Shown in pieces: positions 1 to 5,913 of a DNA stretch of 8,822 nucleotides (position 1 is the stretch's first letter; each line of letters opens with the position of its first letter). The position numbers and the translations under genes are program-made. Below the pieces are notes generated by a model, which saw only the letters and a program-made list of their open reading frames with translations, did no database searches and was not told the DNA's origin. The DNA comes from Candidatus Poribacteria bacterium (GTDB taxonomy: Bacteria; Poribacteria; WGA-4E; WGA-3G), in the NCBI GenBank assembly GCA_009845505.1, contig VXZL01000406.1, forward strand, positions 1 through 8,822, written 5' to 3'.

Positions 1-34
1 GTTAAGTTTACATATCTGAAGCCTTCCCGTTTCT

Positions 35-94
35 GGATGCCCGAATTTATTCGGGACAGCACACTTTTCCCCAACAAGTTGGGGCATCCGGATG
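35..94. repeat. Palindromic element able to fold as a three-way junction
   Basis: A closing stem GGATG (35-39) with CATCC (85-89) encloses two adjacent 16-base hairpins of the same design. The first is CCCGAAT-TT-ATTCGGG (40-55) and the second is CCCCAAC-AA-GTTGGGG (69-84), joined by a 13-base linker. The outer stem can alternatively extend to GGATGCCC/GGGCATCC at the cost of the inner hairpins. The last five bases of the closing stem begin a further palindrome, CATCCGGATG (85-94). There is no T-tract after it on the plus strand, so it does not look like a simple terminator. Such structure suggests a dispersed REP-like or MITE-like intergenic element, but copy number cannot be seen from one window. 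Confidence 0.6.
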
Positions 95-132
95 TAAATT
101 ATTGGAAAACTGAATGGCCCTGCAAACGTCGC

Positions 133-161
133 TTGATACCAAAGCCTCTATCGGTTATAAT
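133..161 (+). promoter_or_regulatory. Sigma-70-type promoter of the helicase gene
   Basis: TTGATA at 133-138 (5 of 6 matches to the -35 consensus) and TATAAT at 156-161 (a perfect -10) are separated by exactly 17 bases. The predicted transcription start is 168 or 169, and the helicase ATG is 169-171. The mRNA would therefore have no 5' leader, which fits the absence of any purine-rich ribosome-binding site before the ATG. Confidence 0.75.
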
Positions 162-168
162 ACTCGTC

Positions 169-2553
169 ATGAACGAAACCGTGCTTCCAATCACAGAACT
201 AAAGGAGACGTTTCAAGATACGATTGCAAAGGGACCTGTCGTGATTGTTGCACCGACGGGTAGCGGCAAATCGACACAAATTCCACCGTGGTGCGCAGCA
301 CTCTCCGGTGTCCCCGTGTTAGTCGTTGAACCGAGACGCGTCGCATGTCGTTCGCTCGCACGATGGGTGGCACAACAGCACGGCGAACCATTGGGACAGT
401 CAATCGGCTATACCGTCCGCTTTGAGGATGTCAGTTCCGATGCGCGAACCCGTATTCGTTTTGTTACACCCGGTGTCGCCTTGCGATACGCCGCTGGACC
501 GGAGTTGGATCAATACGGCACTATCATTCTGGACGAATTCCACGAACGCGGTGTAGAGGCTGACCTGTTTCTCGCCATCTGCCGAAAAAAACGGCGCGAT
601 GCAAGACTTGTTATCATGTCCGCTACAATAGCCGCACAACAACTCGCTCGTTCTATTGGCGGACAGGTACTACGCGCGGAGGGACGCGTCTATCCCGTTG
701 ACGTGCGCTATCTCGGCGGCACAGTCGTACCAAGTGCTGACCGCTTAGTGGAACGCGTCAAAAGAGGAATCCATCGCGCCCTCAAAGAGACCGAGGGCAA
801 TATTTTGGTTTTCTTACCCGGCAAAGGTGAAATTAGTGCCTGCCAAGACGAATTACGCAGGATGCAGCACGTTGAACTCCTCCCACTCCACGCAGACCTA
901 CCACCCGGTGCACAAGACTTGGCATTTGACGCAAAATCGCAACGTCGCCGCGTTATCCTCGCAACCAATGTAGCAGAAACATCCGTCACACTTCCCGGCA
1001 TCACTGCCGTTGTAGATGCAGGCTTAGTGCGTCAACGTATCCACCAAAATCGACGTATCGTTTTGGCACTGCGTCCGATTTCTCAAGCCTCCGCCGAACA
1101 ACGCCGCGGACGTGCAGGTCGCCTCGGACCCGGCATCTGCTACAGACTCTGGGAAGAACACGCACAACTTGAACAAGAGACCCCGCCAGAAATTCAGCGA
1201 GAGGATTTAACGCAATTCGTGCTGACCGTCGCCGCAACAGGCTACCGTCCACAAGACCTGACGTTTCTCGATGAACCCCCTGACTTCGCCGTAGTGCGCG
1301 CACAGACTGAATTGAAAAGTTGGGGTGTGCTCTCCGACGACGGCACACTAACAACGGCGGGGGCAAAGATTTGTGCATTACCTGTCAATCCGCTTCACGC
1401 CCGTTTGCTCGTTAAAGCCCCGCCGCCGCTCCGACGCGATCTCGTGGATTTGATTGCTACACTGGAACGTCCCGCCCCGTTATGGCGGCGCATGAACGAT
1501 CTATCGACGGAACAGCAGGACACTGTTCAGAAAGCCCGGCAAAAAGACCTCTACCGAGATGGCTGCGACGCAACAACGGCAATCCGAACGTTGCGCGCTG
1601 GCGATGAAAAACGCCACCATCTCCATAAAACCGCACTCGCTGAATGCCGCAGAATCGCAACGCAGCTCAGGGATTTCCTTGGATTGCCACCCGTGATGAA
1701 AGACAAGACACCCCTACAACCCGATCGCGCTGCACTGATTGCGTATCTCGGACGTGAATGGGACGCTTGTGTGTATGTTCGACGGCGGAGAGGGGAAGGT
1801 TGGGGAAACGGACAAGAGGAAGTGCTACTCGATTCTGATTCACTTTTACCCGACGAGCGGCACGCTGCCCTCATCTTGGAGACGGTCGGCATCGCGAAAG
1901 GCACGCGCGTTCAACTCATGGGACGCACGGCTATGCCCTGCGCCTTTGAGGACTTGGTGGATGCGGGTATCGGAACCTCTCAACTCGCCACCCCCAGACG
2001 CGAAGGCGAGGACATTGTTGCAGAGGTTGTAACCGAATACGCGGGAAGGGAAATCGGACGTGAACGCCAATCGCTTAAGGGAGCATTGTTGAGAGAGGCG
2101 GTAGCATCCTTGATTCTCTCTGGATCGTTGTTCTCAGGTGTCGGTGAAAACCTTACACGCGCAATTGACGCGTGGCGACTCCATTGTGCCCTCAACCCCG
2201 ACGTACAAACATCGGAAACAGAGGTGTTGACGCCACAGGCATGGTTAGTTTCACAACTCACCACATTAGGGGTGGAGGCTGCCGAAGAGTGGCAACTTCT
2301 CTCTGCCGAGGACCTGACCTTTACTGAAATTGACCCCGACACGATTGACAAAATTGAAGCGCAGTATCCAAAAGAATTCTCCATCAACGGTGCGAAATTC
2401 GATGTGGAATACAACCCGGCTCAAAAGTTGGTTACCTTACGCTGGCAGCGCGGCATTCGCCAACCGGCGTTGACTGCAGTGTTATTGCCGCGCTGGAATA
2501 ATTGGAAGGTGCAACTCGACCTCCGCGGACAGGTACGGACGGTACGTCCTTAG
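169..2553 (+). CDS. hrpB: HrpB-type ATP-dependent RNA helicase (DEAH/RHA family)
   Basis: A 794-aa superfamily 2 helicase of the DEAH/RHA group, expected to use ATP to remodel RNA in the cytoplasm. The cellular role of bacterial HrpB is poorly established. Motifs in order: Walker A with GSGKST (31-36), motif Ia VEPRR (53-57), motif II DEFH (122-125, the form usual in HrpB), motif III SAT (151-153), the ATNVAETSVTLPGI block (265-278) and motif VI QRRGRAGR (311-318). A helical region and the HrpB-specific C-terminal part follow. The reading frame is open back to an ATG at 37, but that ATG lies inside the palindromic element and upstream of the promoter. ATG 169 is therefore preferred, and it places Walker A about 30 residues from the N-terminus as is usual. 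The C-terminus ends soon after a YPKEF motif, without the LLSP...FW signature I associate with proteobacterial HrpB. Its stop overlaps that of the convergent PD40 gene. Confidence 0.93.
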   Translation: MNETVLPITELKETFQDTIAKGPVVIVAPTGSGKSTQIPPWCAALSGVPVLVVEPRRVACRSLARWVAQQHGEPLGQSIGYTVRFEDVSSDARTRIRFVTPGVALRYAAGPELDQYGTIILDEFHERGVEADLFLAICRKKRRDARLVIMSATIAAQQLARSIGGQVLRAEGRVYPVDVRYLGGTVVPSADRLVERVKRGIHRALKETEGNILVFLPGKGEISACQDELRRMQHVELLPLHADLPPGAQDLAFDAKSQRRRVILATNVAETSVTLPGITAVVDAGLVRQRIHQNRRIVLALRPISQASAEQRRGRAGRLGPGICYRLWEEHAQLEQETPPEIQREDLTQFVLTVAATGYRPQDLTFLDEPPDFAVVRAQTELKSWGVLSDDGTLTTAGAKICALPVNPLHARLLVKAPPPLRRDLVDLIATLERPAPLWRRMNDLSTEQQDTVQKARQKDLYRDGCDATTAIRTLRAGDEKRHHLHKTALAECRRIATQLRDFLGLPPVMKDKTPLQPDRAALIAYLGREWDACVYVRRRRGEGWGNGQEEVLLDSDSLLPDERHAALILETVGIAKGTRVQLMGRTAMPCAFEDLVDAGIGTSQLATPRREGEDIVAEVVTEYAGREIGRERQSLKGALLREAVASLILSGSLFSGVGENLTRAIDAWRLHCALNPDVQTSETEVLTPQAWLVSQLTTLGVEAAEEWQLLSAEDLTFTEIDPDTIDKIEAQYPKEFSINGAKFDVEYNPAQKLVTLRWQRGIRQPALTAVLLPRWNNWKVQLDLRGQVRTVRP

Positions 2554-3512
2554 TCGGCTTTGATCTTACCCCACACCGTTGTTAGCAGATGTGGTTGCGG
2601 CGCAACCGGCAAGCTGCTCGGATTGAGCCAATCGGGCGTTATATTTGAACCTCGGTGCGTCATCTCTGTTTTTCTGCCGCTACGGACATCAATTACGACG
2701 ATCTGTTGACTATTGTTGTTGTCACGTTCTGCATAAACAAGTTTATCCGCTTCGGGTGACCATGAAGGACTATGGGTTCCCGGTCCTGACTTACTAATCT
2801 GCTTCAAACGGCTGCCGTCCCGATTCGCAATGAAAAGTGCCTGTTTATCAACACCTACACCCCACTTGTACCAAGAAAACGCAAGCCGCTCACCATCCGG
2901 CGACCATGATGGCGAGTACATCCACGGCGATTCTTTGGGCAGAAACGTTTGTACGGCACTCGAACTGAGTGTAAGAATGCGAATACGACGGCTACCTCCG
3001 ACATCGTCAACAAAAGCGATTTCGGTTCCATCTGGAGACCACGACGGATTTCCACCGCGCCGGTCTGCCGAAGCCACTTGTTTCACGTTTCTGCCGTGTA
3101 TCGTCGCCGTTTGGATACTCCATTGGGGCAATTGTGCATGGAACACAATCCTTTCCCCATCCGGTGCCCACGCTGGCTCGATTCTCTTTGCCGTATCGCT
3201 AAACACTTTCCGTAACCGCCGACCATCGGCATCTATGACATAGAGATCCTCAACACCACCGCGATCAGAGACGAAGAGAATTTGCTCATGGGTCGGAGAC
3301 CAGACCGGACTGAAATCGTCTCCCCGATTGTTGGTGAGTCGGACTTGCTTGCTCCCATCGGGATTCATAACATAGATATCCCAATTCCCACGCCGATTTG
3401 ATGAAAACACAATCTTCTCGGTCTTCGGTGCCCTCGCGTCAACTGGGTAAGCACTTGCAAACGTGAATATCAAACTGAGACTACAGAAAATAAAAAAGCG
3501 TGTAATTTTCAT
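2550..3512 (-). CDS. Secreted TolB-like PD40 beta-propeller protein
   Basis: A 320-aa exported protein. Residues 2-21 form a signal peptide (Lys2 and Arg5, hydrophobic 6-19, ASA cleavage site near residue 21), with no lipobox. The body is built of PD40/WD40-like repeats as in the TolB C-terminal domain. Repeat cores of the form WSPDG-xx-hydrophobic-F lie at 71-80, 115-124, 158-167, 203-212 and 251-260, preceded by a starting strand with SSNR...IYVMNPDG at 33-53, so a six-bladed propeller is likely. It lacks the N-terminal domain of true TolB, so it should not be called tolB. The C-terminus (roughly 296-320) is outside the propeller and ends in TVWGKIKAD. A strong Shine-Dalgarno AGGAGGAG (3519-3526) lies 6 bases before the ATG. 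It is the last gene of the lipoprotein operon, 22 bases after gene C. The role is probably protein binding in the periplasm; the partner is unknown. Confidence 0.85.
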   Translation of the reverse strand: MKITRFFIFCSLSLIFTFASAYPVDARAPKTEKIVFSSNRRGNWDIYVMNPDGSKQVRLTNNRGDDFSPVWSPTHEQILFVSDRGGVEDLYVIDADGRRLRKVFSDTAKRIEPAWAPDGERIVFHAQLPQWSIQTATIHGRNVKQVASADRRGGNPSWSPDGTEIAFVDDVGGSRRIRILTLSSSAVQTFLPKESPWMYSPSWSPDGERLAFSWYKWGVGVDKQALFIANRDGSRLKQISKSGPGTHSPSWSPEADKLVYAERDNNNSQQIVVIDVRSGRKTEMTHRGSNITPDWLNPSSLPVAPQPHLLTTVWGKIKAD

Positions 3513-3534
3513 CTGATTCTCCTCCTATAGTAAA

Positions 3535-4449
3535 CTATTTTATCCTTTTAAAGGTGCATCGAAGCCCCCCAGTTCGCATCCAACCTTTCGGGGTCAGCTT
3601 CATATCCCCATATAGGACCAAATAAAGCGTATCCTCCGTCACCGTAATACCCGTCAGCGAAGCGATTGCGTAAGAGGTCTTTTTTGCAGCAGCCCGCCGT
3701 GCCCCTTGGACCCCCATATTGCGATTCTGTAGCATCGCGGCTCTTTTCTGTTTCTGCTTCGCAGCTATCTGTTTTACAGGTTCGGAACCGAATAGGAATT
3801 CAAGCATATCGGGTCCCGTCTGCTGATTAAAACGAACATACGGAAACGGATCGTCACCGTACTGCTTTGTGGTGATATAACATTGTCCTGTGACACGCCT
3901 ACCTTGATTGCTGCCACTATAATGATATGAGCCGCGATCCTCAAAAAATTCAATCGTGAGATTTTGGCGCGTAGAGGCGACGAGTGCCGCTTTTGCTCCC
4001 AATATCTGTTGACTCGATTTTTCATCGGTTACTTCAATACCGGGCAAGCGAGTTGTATTTTCCGTAGAGGTTTGCTCGTCTCTTTTAGGATTTGACGAGC
4101 TCGGTGCTTCTACTTGCTCAGGGGCAGTGGGCGATGCTGCTGTCTTGTCCGTGGCACTTTTAGAAAGTTGCTGCACAAAAGAGGTTGCCGATTTCAACGC
4201 CTGCTGCGGTGTCGATTGCTGCCGTTTCGCGCTAACACTCCCCTCTTCAACTTCCAATCCGACATACTGCCACTTACCAACAAGCAGATCCTTTACTGCC
4301 TGCTTGATTTTTTCGGGATTGTGCCTCTGGCGTGCCTCGTTATAAGCTTCAATCAACCGAAGGCGTTCTTGCTGCATCTCTTGAGATGTTAGCGTCCCAC
4401 AGCTTGTGAACACTATCATTAGGATACCGAGCACCATTCGTATTTTCAC
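3535..4449 (-). CDS. Lipoprotein C, tandem paralogue with a large insertion
   Basis: A 304-aa predicted lipoprotein, third of three tandem paralogues. The signal peptide ends in a lipobox FTSC with acceptor Cys17; Gly18 rather than Asp fits outer-membrane sorting under Enterobacteria-type rules. A polar helical stalk (about 20-50, with MQQER) leads to a beta-rich domain that opens at GKW (Trp60) and EVEEG (66-70). The domain resumes at NLTIEFF (163-169), YGDD..PYVRF (197-207), GITVTED (267-273) and LTPKGW..TGGLRCTFKR (285-302). Between residue 70 and Asn163 it has about 73 residues more than A and B, rich in Ser, Thr, Gln, Pro and Ala and probably disordered. A second, Lys/Arg/Ala-rich insertion sits at about 222-258. 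Two adjacent GTG codons (4452 and 4449) could start it. The second is chosen because AGGAGGA lies 6 bases before it and it puts Cys at 17, as in A and B. The lipocalin-like fold is inferred from the GxW opening; function unknown. Confidence 0.8.
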   Translation of the reverse strand: MKIRMVLGILMIVFTSCGTLTSQEMQQERLRLIEAYNEARQRHNPEKIKQAVKDLLVGKWQYVGLEVEEGSVSAKRQQSTPQQALKSATSFVQQLSKSATDKTAASPTAPEQVEAPSSSNPKRDEQTSTENTTRLPGIEVTDEKSSQQILGAKAALVASTRQNLTIEFFEDRGSYHYSGSNQGRRVTGQCYITTKQYGDDPFPYVRFNQQTGPDMLEFLFGSEPVKQIAAKQKQKRAAMLQNRNMGVQGARRAAAKKTSYAIASLTGITVTEDTLYLVLYGDMKLTPKGWMRTGGLRCTFKRIK

Positions 4450-4455
4450 CACTCA

Positions 4456-4462
4456 TCCTCCT
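4456..4462 (-). promoter_or_regulatory. Ribosome-binding site of lipoprotein C
   Basis: Minus-strand AGGAGGA lies 3 bases from the first GTG (4452-4450) and 6 bases from the second (4449-4447). The spacing favours the second GTG as start. It sits immediately at the stop codon of lipoprotein B, so translation of the two is likely coupled. Confidence 0.7.
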
Positions 4463-5092
4463 TTACCTAACTCGCTTGAAAGTACAGCGGACGCCTCTGC
4501 TCTGCGCCCACCCGTTCGGTGTTAATTCCATCACACCAAACAGGGTTAAGGACAACCTGTCCGCTGTGACCGAAATCCCCATCCAATTCCATGGCACCAA
4601 CTGTTTAGAGGAATCATCTGGTGTATCGCGCACGTTCGGTGGCACACCGGAGATGAATTCAGGAAAACGCTCACCTGTATCCCGAAAAACCCGCAGATAC
4701 GGAAGCAATTCATCACCATAACGCTCTGCACTGATCTTGAAACTGCCCGTTACCTCCGTGCGTCCATTTACACCGCGATATCGGCGGTAGACGTTTTGAT
4801 CCATAAAAAACGCAATCGTGAGGTTTTGGCGAGCCGTCGCGTTGAGTTCATACTTTAATGCTGCCAATTCTTCACTCAAATCGCCTTCGGCGACCGCTAT
4901 GTCCACAAACTGCCACGTGCCGAGAAGTCTCTGGGTCAAATCGTCTTCCATTGGTCGCGGATCCCTTTTTCTCAGGACATCCTCATGCGCAGCGCGAAGC
5001 CTATCCCGTTCGTTTTGCATCTCCTGATATTTCGCACTCGTACAACCAGCAAAAGCCAGAAGCAGCAGACTAAAAACCGTTAATATCTTCAC
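4463..5092 (-). CDS. Lipoprotein B, tandem paralogue
   Basis: A 209-aa predicted lipoprotein, middle member of the tandem family. The signal peptide VKILTVF... ends in lipobox FAGC with Cys17, followed by Thr18 and Ser19. The stalk (about 20-50, YQEMQNERDRL) is charged and probably helical. The beta domain has LLGTW (56-60), VAEG (67-70), NLTIAFF (90-96), YRGVNGRTEVTG (105-116), RYGDE..PYLRVF (124-136), ISVTADRL (173-180), ELTPNGW (189-195) and RCTFKRVR (202-209). The frame is open upstream to an ATG at 5140, but the GTG at 5092 is preferred. GGGAGGA lies 7 bases before it, the GTG overlaps the stop of gene A in a GTGA arrangement typical of translational coupling, and it aligns the N-terminus with A and C. 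B is the most divergent of the three: EVEEG becomes AVAEG and YHY becomes YRRY. Function is unknown. Confidence 0.82.
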   Translation of the reverse strand: MKILTVFSLLLLAFAGCTSAKYQEMQNERDRLRAAHEDVLRKRDPRPMEDDLTQRLLGTWQFVDIAVAEGDLSEELAALKYELNATARQNLTIAFFMDQNVYRRYRGVNGRTEVTGSFKISAERYGDELLPYLRVFRDTGERFPEFISGVPPNVRDTPDDSSKQLVPWNWMGISVTADRLSLTLFGVMELTPNGWAQSRGVRCTFKRVR

Positions 5093-5727
5093 TCCTCGAT
5101 CCTCCCAAAGTAACAGTGCATGCCGCCGCTTTGCACCCACCCAGTGGGCCCTAACTGCATCCTTCCGTGTATCGTGAGGTACAATCTGTCCTCCGTAATC
5201 GAAATGCTAATTTCTTTCGCCGTTGAAACGCCTTGCGAACTTGCGAATCCAGAGGGTCCCGCTGATTTACTACTCGGATTTACGGCGAAAAGGAGCTGCG
5301 ACATTTCAGGACCAGAGCGCCTGAAAAATCGGATAAATGGGAAGGGTTCATCGCCGTAACGGATGGTGAAGACGGTAAATTGACCCAAAATTTCCGTAGC
5401 ACCGTTTTTGCCTCGGTAGTGATAGATACCTTTTTCTTCAAAGAATTCAAGTGTGAGATTTTTCAGATCAAGGGAGCGCAGCGCAGCTTTGGTTTCCGCA
5501 GCCTTTTCAATAGCGGCACCCTCCTCGACTTCAAGGTTCAGGAATTTCCATCTCCCAAGGAGTGTATCGGTGATGCTGGATTTAACTTTGAGTTCGCTGT
5601 GTTCCTCACGGAGGTTTTCATAGTTCTTGAGGAGTTGATCGCGCTCTGCCTGCATTTTTTGATATTCTACACTGGTGCAGCCCGAAAGTATCAAGACCCA
5701 GATGCCAAAGACAGTTAAGATTTTCAC
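5089..5727 (-). CDS. Lipoprotein A, first gene of the tandem paralogue operon
   Basis: A 212-aa predicted lipoprotein. The signal peptide VKILTVFGIW... ends in lipobox LSGC with Cys17. A charged helical stalk (about 20-50, YQKMQAERDQL) may form a short coiled coil holding the domain off the membrane. The beta domain carries LLGRW (56-60), LEVEEG (65-70), NLTLEFFEE (90-98), YHYRGKNG (102-109), RYGDEPFPFIRFF (123-135), SISITEDRLYLTIHG (174-188) and GPTGWVQSGG (193-202). The GxW opening followed by about 150 residues of alternating beta pattern resembles calycin/lipocalin-like lipoproteins, but I do not recognise a named family. The frame is open to an ATG at 5790; that codon lies upstream of the -35 box, so it cannot be used from the visible promoter. 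The GTG at 5727 has AAGGAG 7 bases before it. Confidence 0.82.
   Translation of the reverse strand: MKILTVFGIWVLILSGCTSVEYQKMQAERDQLLKNYENLREEHSELKVKSSITDTLLGRWKFLNLEVEEGAAIEKAAETKAALRSLDLKNLTLEFFEEKGIYHYRGKNGATEILGQFTVFTIRYGDEPFPFIRFFRRSGPEMSQLLFAVNPSSKSAGPSGFASSQGVSTAKEISISITEDRLYLTIHGRMQLGPTGWVQSGGMHCYFGRIEE
5100..5106 (-). promoter_or_regulatory. Ribosome-binding site of lipoprotein B
   Basis: Minus-strand GGGAGGA lies inside the 3' end of gene A, 7 bases before the GTG at 5092-5090. It decides the start in favour of the GTG over the ATG at 5140. Confidence 0.75.
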
Positions 5728-5734
5728 ATTCTTT

Positions 5735-5740
5735 CTCCTT
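5735..5740 (-). promoter_or_regulatory. Ribosome-binding site of lipoprotein A
   Basis: Minus-strand AAGGAG lies 7 bases before the GTG at 5727-5725, within a predicted 25-base leader. It decides the start of the first lipoprotein. Confidence 0.75.
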
Positions 5741-5758
5741 ACCACCAACTTCACCGGT

Positions 5759-5787
5759 ATTATACCAAGCCCCTGTTTAAATAGCAA
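5759..5787 (-). promoter_or_regulatory. Promoter of the lipoprotein-propeller operon
   Basis: On the minus strand, TTGCTA (5787-5782) and a perfect TATAAT (5764-5759) are 17 bases apart, and TGG directly before the -10 gives an extended -10. The predicted start is near 5752, leaving a leader of about 25 bases with a good ribosome-binding site. The -10 lies in a perfect inverted repeat GGTAT-T-ATACC (5756-5766), which may be an operator or only a consequence of the -10 sequence. The operon therefore has its own promoter, apart from the receptor gene upstream. Confidence 0.72.
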
Positions 5788-5913
5788 CACCGAGGCGTAG
5801 AGCAGGTCATTTGATTTTCCAGTAAACCAATCTCATAATAGTTAAGACACAATTTTATGACCAAAAGGATGCATAATTTCAAAAAACTAAACAATTCTGA
5901 CGCATTCGTGACT

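Noticed and set aside
37..168. N-terminal extension of the helicase from an ATG at 37
   Set aside because: It lies inside the palindromic element and upstream of the promoter, has no ribosome-binding site, and adds 44 residues not expected before Walker A.
1980..2414. 144-residue minus-strand open frame opposite the helicase
   Set aside because: Antisense shadow of a well-supported gene, with no family motif or start signal.
2550..3512. Calling the PD40 protein TolB of the Tol-Pal system
   Set aside because: It lacks the TolB N-terminal domain, and no tolQRA or pal genes are nearby.
5093..5140. ATG start at 5140 for lipoprotein B
   Set aside because: It overlaps gene A by about 50 bases and hides the signal peptide; the GTG at 5092 has a well-placed ribosome-binding site and aligns with the paralogues.
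5728..5790. ATG start at 5790 for lipoprotein A
   Set aside because: The codon is upstream of the -35 box, lacks a ribosome-binding site, and would put a charged segment before the lipoprotein signal.
5805..5862. Inverted repeat GGTCAT/ATGACC as terminator of the receptor gene
   Set aside because: Six-base arms with a loop of more than 40 bases and no T-tract; expected by chance in AT-rich sequence.
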